A stretch of 14,465 bases of DNA from Candidatus Tayloriibacteriota bacterium (GCA_026395155.1 JAPLZG010000101.1:3645-18109); one strand, 5' to 3'; shown: positions 1-6,617, counted from the stretch's first letter. The notes: a model not told the origin generated them from the letters alone. Numbers and translations are program-made.

Positions 1-126
1 GGACAAATAAAAACTGGTTCACTTTGTAGAAGTGAAAGAGTTTGTAAATATAATCAGCTTTTGAGAATTGAAGAAGAGACAAAAGGAAAAGTAGTTTTTC
101 CGGGGAAAGGGGCGTTTAAAGCGTAA
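1..126 (+). CDS. eno: Enolase, C-terminal fragment (partial at window edge)
   Basis: Frame 1 is open from the first base to a TAA at 124-126 and encodes 41 residues. They match the enolase C-terminus: a GQIKTG motif, then the SERVCKYNQLLRIEE segment, then a PGKGAF-type ending. In enolases the GQIKTG..RSER segment lies close to the active site and the final residues form the last helix. Enolase converts 2-phosphoglycerate to phosphoenolpyruvate in cytoplasmic glycolysis. Only the last tenth of the roughly 420-residue protein is visible, so integrity of the rest cannot be judged. A strong hairpin terminator follows at 181-216. The next gene, gpmI, encodes the preceding glycolytic step, so the two are functionally paired, though each appears to be its own transcription unit. 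Confidence 0.93.
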   Translation, partial: GQIKTGSLCRSERVCKYNQLLRIEEETKGKVVFPGKGAFKA

Positions 127-140
127 ATAAGAAAGTTATA

Positions 141-171
141 ATTGTTATAGTTGTTGTAAATGTTTTAATTG
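141..171 (+). repeat. Post-stop dispersed repeat, copy 1 (TGTTnTAA family)
   Basis: Bases 141-171 match 4401-4431 at 26 of 31 positions. Both copies start within about 15 bases of a stop codon (eno and obgE) and both are followed within about 20 bases by a perfect hairpin. The unit is built from TGTT/TGTA/TTAA words. A looser relative (aatgttataaatgtttta) follows the rpsB stop near 13780. Confidence 0.55.
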
Positions 172-180
172 TAAATAAAC

Positions 181-216
181 AAAAGGCCGATTTCGCGTAG
201 CGAAATCGGCCTTTTT
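181..216 (+). terminator. Rho-independent terminator after eno
   Basis: Bases 185-196 and 200-211 form a perfect 12-bp stem with a 3-base loop (gta), extended to 16 bp by AAAA/TTTT pairs at 181-184 and 212-215. The stem ends in a run of five T. Because an A-run precedes the stem, it could also work in the opposite direction. It lies 55 bases after the eno stop. Confidence 0.9.
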
Positions 217-458
217 CGTCATTGCGAGGAAAGAAGTGACGAAGCAATCCATCCCTACTTTTGCCACGAGGCGGAGTTTAAATTTAGGAAGAAAACACAC
301 CACCTCCCCTCGAAGACTCGGGTCCTCTTACAGAGGCTATACACCTTTTCTGTTTTTTTTGTGATTACACACAATAAAACTATCAAAGGTCTTGCGCTTG
401 TGGCCCTAACCCCAAGCTCACCTCCTTAACTAAGGAGGAGAATAAGAGCGAAATCGGC
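199..458. repeat. Spacer segment bounded by a 12-base direct repeat
   Basis: The 12-mer agcgaaatcggc occurs at 199-210, inside the 3' arm of the eno terminator, and again at 447-458. Between them lies a run of small hairpins, including cctct/agagg near 334-346 and the palindrome cctccttaactaaggagg at 421-438, plus the GTCATTGCGAG repeat at 218-255. No convincing gene is seen on either strand of the 376-base eno-gpmI spacer. The arrangement resembles a non-coding insertion that duplicated the terminator arm, but this is inference. Confidence 0.45.
218..255. repeat. GTCATTGCGAG...GAAGCAATCCATCCC interspersed repeat, copy 1
   Basis: The outer blocks gtcattgcgag (218-228) and gaagcaatccatccc (241-255) recur exactly at 9934-9944 and 9951-9965. 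The spacer between them is 12 bases here and 6 bases there. ATTGC and GCAAT inside the blocks are inverted, so the unit is weakly palindromic. Similar intergenic palindromic repeats are known from several unrelated bacterial groups. It is not coding in any convincing frame. Confidence 0.7.
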
Positions 459-465
459 ATTTTGT

Positions 466-493
466 TTGAGAATTACAAAATAAAAAGTATAAT
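466..493 (+). promoter_or_regulatory. Sigma-70-type promoter of gpmI
   Basis: TTGAGA (466-471), a 16-base spacer and a perfect TATAAT (488-493). Transcription should start near 500, almost on the ATG at 503. That leaves no room for a Shine-Dalgarno site and excludes the ATG at 494, which directly abuts the -10 box. Confidence 0.75.
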
Positions 494-502
494 ATGCACG
501 GT

Positions 503-1992
503 ATGAAAAAAGAAAATATTAAAAATATAAACAAGACTTCAGGTAAGCAATTATTACTAATTATCCTTGATGGATGGGGTTACAGAAAAGAGACAAAAAA
601 TAATGGTATTGCTCTTGCAGAAAAACCAAACTTTGATTCATTGTGGAAAAAATATTCACATGGTTTTCTTGACGCAAGCGGTTTATCTGTAGGACTCCCA
701 AAAGGCCAGATGGGAAATAGTGAAGTCGGGCATACTACTATCGGTGCTGGGAAAATAGTTTATACAGATCTTGTAAGAATTAGTGAATCAGCAAAGAAAA
801 AACAATTCTCAAAAAACCATGCATTTCTAAAACTTTTCAACCATGTAAAGAAAAATGAAAGTACGAGCATCTTTATGATTTTATAAAAACCGCAAAAGAA
901 AGTGGTGTTAAAAAAATATACATTCATGCTTTTACCGATGGTCGCGATACTCCACCACAAAGTGCGTCAGGTTTTTTGGTAGAACTTGAAAAAGAACTTT
1001 TAAAGATGAAAATAGGCGAAATAGCTTCTATCTGTGGAAGATATTTTGCTATGGATAGAGATAACAATTGGGATAGATTGGAAAAAGCAGACAAAATGCT
1101 TTTTGAGGGTGTTGGAGAAATTGTTCAAGGTAAAAAAGCATCAGAGTTTGCAAAAGAATATTATAGAGATGGAAAGACTGACGAATATTTTGAACCGACT
1201 ATTTTTGTTGATGAGAATGGAAATAAAAATATAATAGGCAAAAATGATGGGATTTTCTTTTTTAACTATAGGGCGGATAGGGCAAGAATGATAACGAAGA
1301 AAATACTTGAAAGAAAACAAAAGATGAATTTGTGTTTTGTTTCTATGACCCAGTATGATGAAAAATTAAAGACAGAAGTTGCTTTTGCTCCAATAAATAT
1401 TGAAACGACTTTAGCGAAGGAGATTTCTCTTGCCGGTTTTTCTCAATCTCATATTGCAGAGACGGAAAAGTTTGCTCACGCAACTTATTTTTTGAATGGT
1501 GGAGAACAGAAACTATATAAAAAGGAAAAACATATTCTTCTTAATAGTAGAAAAGATGTTCCAACACATGATCTTGCTCCTGAGATGAAAGCAAAGGAAA
1601 TAGCTGATAAGACAATAGAAGAAATTAAAAATGGAACAGATTTTATTTTTGTTAATTTTGCAAATCCGGATATGGTTGGACATACTGCAAATGAAAAAGC
1701 GATAAAGGTTGCGATTGAAACTGTCGATAGGGAGCTCGGGCGAATAATTGATGAAGTAGAAAAAAATAATGCGATTGCTATTATTACGGCTGATCATGGA
1801 AATGCAGAAACAAATATTGACCCCAAAACAGGGGAAAAACACACTGCCCATACTTCAAATCTTGTGCCGATTATTATAGCTGGGCTAAAAAATAAAATAA
1901 AAAAGGGCGGATTGTCTGATATTGCTCCGACAACTTTAAGTCTTTTGGAAATAAAGATTCCAAAAAGTATGAGTGGAAAAAGGCTTATTTAA
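503..1992 (+). pseudogene. gpmI: 2,3-bisphosphoglycerate-independent phosphoglycerate mutase, disrupted by internal out-of-frame deletion
   Basis: The enzyme interconverts 3- and 2-phosphoglycerate using two metal ions. The first part (503 to about 864) carries the LDGWGYR start and the GNSEVGHTTIGAG motif with the phosphorylated serine (residue 73 from ATG 503). This frame ends at TAA 884-886. A second frame takes over at about 865 with EHLYDF and continues to 1992 through DGRDTPP, NYRADRAR, PDMVGHT, ITADHGNAE and HTAHTSN, all standard GpmI motifs. The block normally lying between the two, the H(L/I)MGLLS.GGVHSH segment of about 16 residues with a substrate-binding histidine, is absent. The frame needs 3n+1 bases (46 or 49) to be restored, so this is not a simple one-base error. 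As written, no complete active enzyme is encoded. A collapsed deletion in the assembly is the main alternative. The start at 503 is chosen from the promoter spacing. Confidence 0.85.
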
Positions 1993-1995
1993 GTG

Positions 1996-2001
1996 TATAA
2001 T
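1996..2001 (+). promoter_or_regulatory. Probable -10 box for the 2037 gene
   Basis: A perfect TATAAT at 1996-2001, just after the gpmI stop, would give a leader of about 28 bases before the ATG at 2037. No convincing -35 is seen. The leader is only A/T with no Shine-Dalgarno site. Confidence 0.5.
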
Positions 2002-2036
2002 AGTTGTATTAAAAGTTAATTTAATTAAATAAATCA

Positions 2037-2447
2037 ATGAAAGCGATTACCAGATTTTTTGATAGGTTAGAAGATAAGGTTAGAGCAAGGCTCAGTCATA
2101 GGTCAATAATTTATGGTTTTGTTGGAGGGATTGCGACTGTTGTTTTTTGGAGAGGTGTTTGGCATTCTAGTGATATTTTGATGGATAAGGGTGGAATTTT
2201 GGGTTGGATTTTTTATGAACCAAATACGATAATATGGTCATCAATAATATTGCTTATGACAGGTCTCTTTGTAGCTACTTTTATTGGAGAAAGAATAATT
2301 ATTTCTGGTCTTAAACAAGAAAAAAAAGCTACTGATAAAACAGAAGAAGAGGTGAAAAAAGAGGATAGTAGGATTGAAATTTTATCTATTAAAATAGAAC
2401 AACTTTCAAAAAATATAGAAGAAATAAAAAACTCACTTAAAAAATAA
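2037..2447 (+). CDS. Small membrane protein with two helices and a C-terminal coiled coil
   Basis: The 136-residue product begins with a basic amphipathic stretch (RFFDRLEDKVRARLSH). A first hydrophobic segment follows at about residues 24-42 (IIYGFVGGIATVVFWRGVW) and a second at about 65-85 (IIWSSIILLMTGLFVATFIG), then IIISGLKQEKK and a charged, helix-forming tail with heptad-like spacing (about 95-136). Membrane proteins of this shape recur in Parcubacteria genomes as hypothetical proteins, and I know no assigned function. The stop at 2445-2447 overlaps the next start (taatg), so the two genes are probably co-transcribed and translationally coupled. The start follows a TATAAT at 1996-2001 and lacks a Shine-Dalgarno site. 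Confidence 0.8.
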   Translation: MKAITRFFDRLEDKVRARLSHRSIIYGFVGGIATVVFWRGVWHSSDILMDKGGILGWIFYEPNTIIWSSIILLMTGLFVATFIGERIIISGLKQEKKATDKTEEEVKKEDSRIEILSIKIEQLSKNIEEIKNSLKK

Positions 2448-3352
2448 TGTTTTTTAATAAAAAGATCAAAGTCGCTGTCCACGATGGAAGTTTTCACCCT
2501 GATGATGTTTTTGCAGTGGTGATTTTATCTTTATATTTAAAAAAACCACTTAAAATTTTTAGAACTAGAGATCAAAATATTTTTGATGTGATGGATTATT
2601 TGCTTGATGTTGGTAGGGAATACAATCCAGAGCAAGGCAAATTTGATCATCACCAAGAAGGTTGGGCTGAAAAAAGAGAAAATGGTATACCGTATGCAAC
2701 TAGTGGTTTGGTTTGGAAAGAATTTGGTGAAAAGATATGTGGATCGAAAGAGGTTGCAGAAATTATTGATAAAAAAGTAATACAGGCTATAGATGCGGAA
2801 GATAACGGTGTTGATATTTATGAGAGAAAAATTATTGGAGTGTCGCCATATTGCGCTTTTGATCTGATTGATTCAATGAATCCGACATATAAAGAAAAAG
2901 ATTTGGATGTAGATAAGATTTTTGATATTGCAGTAACGATGGTGAAAAATATTTTTGTTAGAGAAATAAAAAAAGCGAAAGATTACGTTGAAAGTCTTTT
3001 AAAGATGAAAGAAATTTATAATAAAACTGAAGATAAGAGAATAATAATACTTGATGATCAATATCCTGCACAGAATTTTTTTGCTGAATATTCAGAACCA
3101 CTTTTGGTAATTAAACCTATATTTGATAAAAAAGGCATCTGGTATATTTCTGTGGTTAAAGTTAAGGGAGAAAAATTTAAAAGCAGGATGGATTTACCAG
3201 AAAGTTGGGCTGGAAAAGACGGAGAAGAACTTCAAAAGATAACCGGAGTTCCTGACGCGATTTTTTGTCACAATAAAAGATTTATGGCTTCAGCAGGGTC
3301 AAGAGAGGGAGCGATTGCACTTGCACAAAAAGCAATAGCAAGTTATAACTAA
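2447..3352 (+). CDS. MYG1/UPF0160-family protein (putative DHH-like phosphoesterase or nuclease)
   Basis: The 301-residue protein has the MYG1-family signatures in order: VAVHDGSFHPDDVFAV near the N-terminus (residues 9-24), GKFDHHQ near residues 64-70, a PYATSGLVWKEFG stretch, and DAEDNGVD near residue 115. A C-terminal half includes MDLPESWAGKDGEELQKITG and a closing FCHNKRFMASAGSREGA. The His/Asp clusters fit the metal site of this DHH-like family; eukaryotic MYG1 has been described as an exonuclease. The substrate of bacterial members is unclear, so only the family is asserted. The ATG overlaps the upstream stop (taatg), and no separate promoter is seen. Length is close to the family norm, and no deletion is evident. 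Confidence 0.85.
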   Translation: MFFNKKIKVAVHDGSFHPDDVFAVVILSLYLKKPLKIFRTRDQNIFDVMDYLLDVGREYNPEQGKFDHHQEGWAEKRENGIPYATSGLVWKEFGEKICGSKEVAEIIDKKVIQAIDAEDNGVDIYERKIIGVSPYCAFDLIDSMNPTYKEKDLDVDKIFDIAVTMVKNIFVREIKKAKDYVESLLKMKEIYNKTEDKRIIILDDQYPAQNFFAEYSEPLLVIKPIFDKKGIWYISVVKVKGEKFKSRMDLPESWAGKDGEELQKITGVPDAIFCHNKRFMASAGSREGAIALAQKAIASYN

Positions 3353-3390
3353 TTGAATGAATTATTAAATAATCAGATTTTTTAACTTTA

Positions 3391-3411
3391 AACTTTATAA
3401 ACTTTTAACTT
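3391..3411 (+). repeat. 21-base repeat before obgE, second copy before tsf
   Basis: Bases 3391-3411, beginning aactttataaacttttaac, are identical to 13827-13847. Both copies lie a similar short distance upstream of an ATGG start (12 bases before obgE, 13 before tsf). The motif contains a TATAAA word that could serve as a -10 box. Confidence 0.65.
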
Positions 3412-3423
3412 AAAACTAATCTT

Positions 3424-4401
3424 ATGGCCTTCATAGATGAAATAAAAATACATATTAAAGCAGGGAATGGTGGGGCTGGTGTCGTCCGTTGGAGACACGA
3501 GAAGAGTATTGAAATGGCTGGTCGTGCTGGAGGAAATGGAGGAAAAGGTGGGGATGTTTATATTCGTGCCATTAGAGATATTGGTATACTTTTTAAATAT
3601 AGAAACATTAAAGAATTGGTTTCTGAAATCGGACAAGCAGGAATGAAGAAAAGTATGCATGGAAAAAATGGTGAAGATTTAGTTATTGATTTGCCCATTG
3701 GTTCTATTGTAGAAAATCTTGAAACTAGAGAAAAGTTTAATCTTCTAAAAGATGGTGAGACGATTAAAATTTTAAATGGTGGAAAGGGAGGTCTTGGAAA
3801 TGAATATTTTAAAACTTCTACAAATAGAGCCCCTGAACAACAAACAGATGGTAAAAGGGGAGAAGAAGCAGATTTTTATATAGAGCTTGAGCTTGTTGCA
3901 GATGCCGGACTTATTGGACTTCCTAATGCAGGAAAATCAAGCTTGATAAATGAACTTACAAATTCAAAATCAAAAATTGGAGCTTATCAATTTACGACAC
4001 TCGAACCAGCACTAGGTGATATGTATGGTTTTATTATTGCAGACATTCCTGGGCTCATTGAGGGAGCTTCAGAAGGAAAAGGACTTGGTCATAAATTTTT
4101 GCGACATATTAAAAGGACGAAGGTATTATTACATTGTCTTTCTCTTGAAAATGAAGATTGTGTAAAAGCATATAAAATAATTAGAAATGAACTCAAAGAT
4201 TATAGTGAAGGACTTTCAGATAAAAAAGAAGTAATTATTCTTACAAAAACTGACTTAGTCGATGAAAAGAAACTTGCTTCTGTAAAAAAGAAATTGGAAA
4301 AATTAAATAAAAATATCTTGACTGCAACAGTCTATGATAATGAATCTATAAAATCTTTAAAAGATAATTTGATTAAGATATTGAGAGAAGAGGAGATATA
4401 A
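3424..4401 (+). CDS. obgE: Obg-family ribosome-associated GTPase
   Basis: The 325-residue protein has an N-terminal glycine-rich Obg fold (GNGGAG, AGGNGGKGGDVY, then GGKGGLGNEYF around residues 10-130) and a GTPase domain. The G domain shows the P-loop GLPNAGKSS (165-173), the switch threonines in YQFTTLEPALG, DIPGLIEGASEGKGLGHKFLRHIKRT, and the guanine-specificity TKTD (274-277). The usual G5 serine-alanine is replaced by a less typical ATVYDNE. The protein ends right after the G domain and lacks the variable C-terminal domain of E. coli ObgE, which is common in compact genomes. Obg GTPases act in late large-subunit assembly and stress signalling. The start is chosen at the canonical MAFIDEIKI beginning. 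No Shine-Dalgarno site is present. Confidence 0.95.
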   Translation: MAFIDEIKIHIKAGNGGAGVVRWRHEKSIEMAGRAGGNGGKGGDVYIRAIRDIGILFKYRNIKELVSEIGQAGMKKSMHGKNGEDLVIDLPIGSIVENLETREKFNLLKDGETIKILNGGKGGLGNEYFKTSTNRAPEQQTDGKRGEEADFYIELELVADAGLIGLPNAGKSSLINELTNSKSKIGAYQFTTLEPALGDMYGFIIADIPGLIEGASEGKGLGHKFLRHIKRTKVLLHCLSLENEDCVKAYKIIRNELKDYSEGLSDKKEVIILTKTDLVDEKKLASVKKKLEKLNKNILTATVYDNESIKSLKDNLIKILREEEI

Positions 4402-4431
4402 TTGTTCTAAATGTTGTAGATGTTCTAATTG
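4401..4431 (+). repeat. Post-stop dispersed repeat, copy 2
   Basis: It shares 26 of 31 bases with 141-171 and begins on the last base of the obgE stop codon. It is followed by the hairpin at 4451-4479. Confidence 0.55.
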
Positions 4432-4439
4432 ATTTAGAT

Positions 4440-4479
4440 AAAAAAAATCAGGCGGTTGGTTCAGGATGAACCAACCGCC
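4440..4479 (-). terminator. Rho-independent terminator of the minus-strand gene
   Basis: Bases 4451-4463 and 4467-4479 form a perfect 13-bp stem with a 3-base loop. Read on the minus strand it is followed after three bases by eight T (complement of A 4440-4447). There is no T-run on the + side, so it serves the minus-strand gene rather than obgE. Confidence 0.88.
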
Positions 4480-4498
4480 CGTTGTTGTGGAAAAGCTT

Positions 4499-4783
4499 CT
4501 AATGTCTCCCCTCAAAAAACCCATCCAAGTAGAGCCACTCTACATCGAGTTCAATATACTTTTTGATGAGATGGGCGACCTTGGATCGATCGGCTATGTT
4601 CGTGCTCGCTACACGAACGTATGGACGCAATTCTCCCTTCCTGTTTTGAACGTTTGAAGGGACAATCGTCACCACAACGTCATCGATGTTGACAGTTGGT
4701 GCCTTTTTCTCAATAAGTATGAAAATGCACTCCCTTATCTTCTCGGCCTTGTTTCCAAACCCATGCAGTTCGATATTAGGCAT
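4499..4783 (-). CDS. Small hypothetical protein, minus strand, G+C-rich
   Basis: The product has 94 residues, starting MPNIELHGFGNKAEK and ending LYLDGFFEGRH. The start at 4783 is supported by the only clear Shine-Dalgarno site in the window (aaggagg, five bases before the ATG). Longer in-frame extensions lack such a site. A consensus promoter lies at 4830-4858 and a strong terminator at 4440-4479, so the gene is a complete independent unit. The sequence alternates predicted strands and helices (IELHG, a helix about 11-26, VVVTIVPS, YVRVAST, a helix about 67-78), a small alpha/beta fold with no signal peptide. I do not recognise a function. Its G+C is near one half, against roughly 30% in neighbouring genes, which together with strand and signals suggests a different origin. 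Confidence 0.8.
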   Translation of the reverse strand: MPNIELHGFGNKAEKIRECIFILIEKKAPTVNIDDVVVTIVPSNVQNRKGELRPYVRVASTNIADRSKVAHLIKKYIELDVEWLYLDGFFEGRH

Positions 4784-4829
4784 TATTGCCTCCTTTTTGT
4801 TTTGTCTTTGTGTAAAGAATCTACTTGAT

Positions 4830-4858
4830 AGTATAGCAAGTGGATACATATTTGTCAA
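4830..4858 (-). promoter_or_regulatory. Consensus sigma-70 promoter for the minus-strand gene
   Basis: On the minus strand TTGACA (complement of 4853-4858), a 17-base spacer and TATACT (complement of 4830-4835). This gives a leader of about 40 bases ending in the aaggagg ribosome binding site at about 4789-4795. Confidence 0.85.
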
Positions 4859-4950
4859 TGATATTTATAATATAGATTTACAAATAAGGCTAAAATTACA
4901 TAATAACTATATCTACGCCATGGCACAGATGTGGTTTTTGTGAATATTTT

Positions 4951-4978
4951 TTGACATATTATATATTTAGAGTACTCT
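4951..4978 (+). promoter_or_regulatory. Probable promoter of the structured RNA upstream of gatB
   Basis: A perfect TTGACA at 4951-4956 with a 16-base spacer to TACTCT (4973-4978), a weak -10. A start near 4985 is implied. It lies back to back with the minus-strand promoter at 4830-4858. Confidence 0.5.
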
Positions 4979-4984
4979 TTTTGT

Positions 4985-5110
4985 TATGAGTACCGATGAT
5001 CTTGGCGAGCAAATAGGACATGCCTTAGGGCTATATGTTCTCGCTCTACTGGGAGACTTCTTAAATACTCTAACGCCGACAATCCTTCTTATGGATCGTT
5101 GGCGTTTTTT
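4985..5110 (+). ncRNA. Candidate structured RNA or attenuator leader upstream of gatB
   Basis: This segment of about 125 bases is richer in G+C (about 45%) than the flanking spacer, has a TTGACA promoter in front and ends in a strong terminator. A hairpin is visible at 5015-5041: seven pairs (5015-5021 with 5035-5041), a 3-base bulge, then GCC/GGC closing a TTAG loop. GAGTA (4988-4992) can pair with TACTC (5066-5070) to enclose it. Bases 4998-5007 (gatcttggcg) closely mimic the terminator's 3' arm (gatcgttggcg) and can pair with its 5' arm, the layout of an antiterminator. It contains no hallmark of SRP RNA, tmRNA, RNase P RNA or a T-box that I can recognise. It may be a stand-alone small RNA or a regulatory leader of gatB, which starts 47 bases further on. 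A 44-codon open frame also spans it. Confidence 0.45.
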
Positions 5111-5120
5111 ACTTTTATGA
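4986..5120 (+). CDS. Possible 44-codon leaderless leader peptide or small hydrophobic protein
   Basis: An ATG at 4986, at the predicted transcription start, opens a 44-residue frame ending TGA at 5118-5120. It begins MSTDDLGEQIGHALGLY, is rich in leucine and would have one hydrophobic helix. Against it: the frame runs through the terminator hairpin and its T-run, and its leucine codons (CTA, CTC, CTG) are unlike the TTA/CTT use of neighbouring genes. A chance frame over an RNA gene is therefore at least as likely. If translated, ribosome position could affect the hairpins as in leader-peptide attenuation. Confidence 0.2.
   Translation: MSTDDLGEQIGHALGLYVLALLGDFLNTLTPTILLMDRWRFLLL
5072..5110 (+). 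terminator. Rho-independent terminator between the structured RNA and gatB
   Basis: The left arm 5072-5085 (aacgccgacaatcc) pairs with 5093-5106 (ggatcgttggcgtt) with one G-T pair and one mismatch. The loop is 7 bases, and the right arm runs into six T (5105-5110). It lies 47 bases before the gatB ATG. Confidence 0.85.
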
Positions 5121-5156
5121 GAGTTGTTTTTATGATAGTATAACCATAATAAAATT

Positions 5157-6608
5157 ATGGAGAATAAAGATACATGTAGTAAATACAAAACAACAGTTGG
5201 TCTAGAGATTCATGCTGAACTTAAAACAGACACAAAAATGTTCTGTTCTTGTAAGAATAACCCGTCAAATGATAGCCGGGCAGGCACTGGAGAAAAAAGA
5301 CCGAACGTAAATGTATGTCCTGTTTGTATGGGTCATCCTGGCACTCTTCCTGTATTAAATAAAAAAGCTATAGAGAATGTTTTAAAAGTTGGACTTGCTT
5401 GTGATTCGCAGATTGCTGATTTTACTGAATGGGACAGAAAAAATTATTTTTATCCAGATATTCCGAAAGGTTATCAGATTAGTCAATATAAATACCCGCT
5501 TGTTTTTGGAGGTTTTCTTAAAGGTATTCAGATTACAAGAATACATTTAGAAGAAGATACTGCAAAATCAACTCATGATGCAGGAGATTTTTCTTTGGTT
5601 GATTTTAATCGTTCTAGTGTCCCTCTTATGGAGCTTGTAACTGAACCTGTAATTCATTCAGGAAAAGAAGCTTCTGATTTTGCAAAAGAATTACAATTAC
5701 TTTTACAGTATCTTGGTGTAGGAGATGCAAATATGGAAAAGGGTGAAATGAGGGTTGAAGCAAATATTTCTGTGAGTGATTGTGAAGGAAAACTTGGTAC
5801 TAAAGTAGAAGTTAAAAATTTAAATTCTTTTAGAACGGTTGAGAAAGCTATTGCTTATGAAACGGAAAGACATATTGAGTTGCTTGAAAAAGGTGAAAAG
5901 ATTATTCAGGAAACTCGTGGTTGGGATGAAGCTAAACAAAAAACTTATTCCCAAAGAATAAAAGAAGATTCACATGATTATAGATATTTTCCAGATCCAG
6001 ATTTACCAAAACTAATGGTGTCGGAGGTTTTTGATTTGAAAAAATTAAAAGAAGGATTGCCGGAACTTCCATGGCAGAGGAGAGAAAGATATGTAAAAGA
6101 TTTTGGCATAAAAGATCAGGATGCAGAAAGCTATGTTATAAATATGTCTCTCGGTGAATTTTTTGAAAAAGTTATTGTTGATTTTAGTGGTAATAGAGAA
6201 CATATAAAACTTGCTTCAAATTATATTTCTTCCGACCTTGTCGGCCTTTTGTCTAAAGATTCGAATTTAAAATATCCAGATGAGAAGAGTTTTGCAAAAA
6301 TAATTTTGATGGTTTCAGAAGGGAAACTTTCTTCAAGAGGTGCAAAGGATTTACTTTTAAAAATCGTAAAAGATGGAGGATCTCCAGAGGAAATTGCTGA
6401 AAAAGAAGGTTTAATTCAAAAAAATGATGAAGGGGAATTAAAAGATGTGTTAGAAAAACTTATTGCAGAGAATCCAAAGGTTGTTGCAGATTATAAGGCT
6501 GGTAAAGAAGCTTCCTTACAGTTTTTTGTTGGACAGGCGATGAAAGCTACTAAAGGTTCTGCAAATCCACAGGTTATTAAAAAAGTTCTACTTACTTTGC
6601 TTTCTTAG
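5157..6608 (+). CDS. gatB: Aspartyl/glutamyl-tRNA(Asn/Gln) amidotransferase subunit B
   Basis: The 483-residue protein is full length for GatB. It has the N-terminal VGLEIHAEL motif and four zinc-ligand cysteines at residues 30, 32, 54 and 57 (FCSC, VCPVC). Next come NYFYPDIPKGYQISQYKYP, HLEEDTAKS, DFNRSSVPLMELVTEP and GEMRVEANIS. EVKNLNSFR and YRYFPDPDLP follow, and then a C-terminal YqeY-like helical domain (about 335-483) ending FVGQAMKATKGSANP. GatB binds and activates misacylated Asp-tRNA(Asn)/Glu-tRNA(Gln) within GatCAB, while GatA supplies ammonia. gatA and gatC are not in this window. No Shine-Dalgarno site precedes the ATG. A tataac at 5139-5144 could drive a leader of only about six bases, or expression may read through the terminator at 5072-5110. 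Confidence 0.97.
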   Translation: MENKDTCSKYKTTVGLEIHAELKTDTKMFCSCKNNPSNDSRAGTGEKRPNVNVCPVCMGHPGTLPVLNKKAIENVLKVGLACDSQIADFTEWDRKNYFYPDIPKGYQISQYKYPLVFGGFLKGIQITRIHLEEDTAKSTHDAGDFSLVDFNRSSVPLMELVTEPVIHSGKEASDFAKELQLLLQYLGVGDANMEKGEMRVEANISVSDCEGKLGTKVEVKNLNSFRTVEKAIAYETERHIELLEKGEKIIQETRGWDEAKQKTYSQRIKEDSHDYRYFPDPDLPKLMVSEVFDLKKLKEGLPELPWQRRERYVKDFGIKDQDAESYVINMSLGEFFEKVIVDFSGNREHIKLASNYISSDLVGLLSKDSNLKYPDEKSFAKIILMVSEGKLSSRGAKDLLLKIVKDGGSPEEIAEKEGLIQKNDEGELKDVLEKLIAENPKVVADYKAGKEASLQFFVGQAMKATKGSANPQVIKKVLLTLLS

Positions 6609-6617
6609 TGGTATAAT
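6609..6617 (+). promoter_or_regulatory. Extended -10 promoter of rpiB
   Basis: TGGTATAAT at 6609-6617 starts directly after the gatB stop (6606-6608). The ATG at 6629 lies 11 bases after the box, so the transcript would have a leader of only about five bases. No -35 is evident. Confidence 0.65.

Noticed and set aside
884..990. Programmed ribosomal frameshift in gpmI
   Set aside because: A frameshift would not restore the missing conserved block, and no slippery heptamer with a downstream structure is evident at the junction.
4686..4943. 85-residue + strand frame opposite the minus-strand gene
   Set aside because: It is the complement of the small gene and its promoter. The minus-strand reading has promoter, Shine-Dalgarno site and terminator.
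4985..5110. SRP RNA, 6S RNA, tmRNA, RNase P RNA or T-box identity for the structured segment
   Set aside because: It lacks the GGAAGGAAGCA-like SRP loop, the tmRNA and RNase P core motifs and the T-box GGTGG-type antiterminator; the length is short for 6S RNA.
4967..5188. 73-residue minus-strand frame opposite the structured RNA
   Set aside because: It overlaps the start of gatB and the terminator, has no promoter or Shine-Dalgarno site, and its sequence has no recognisable family features.
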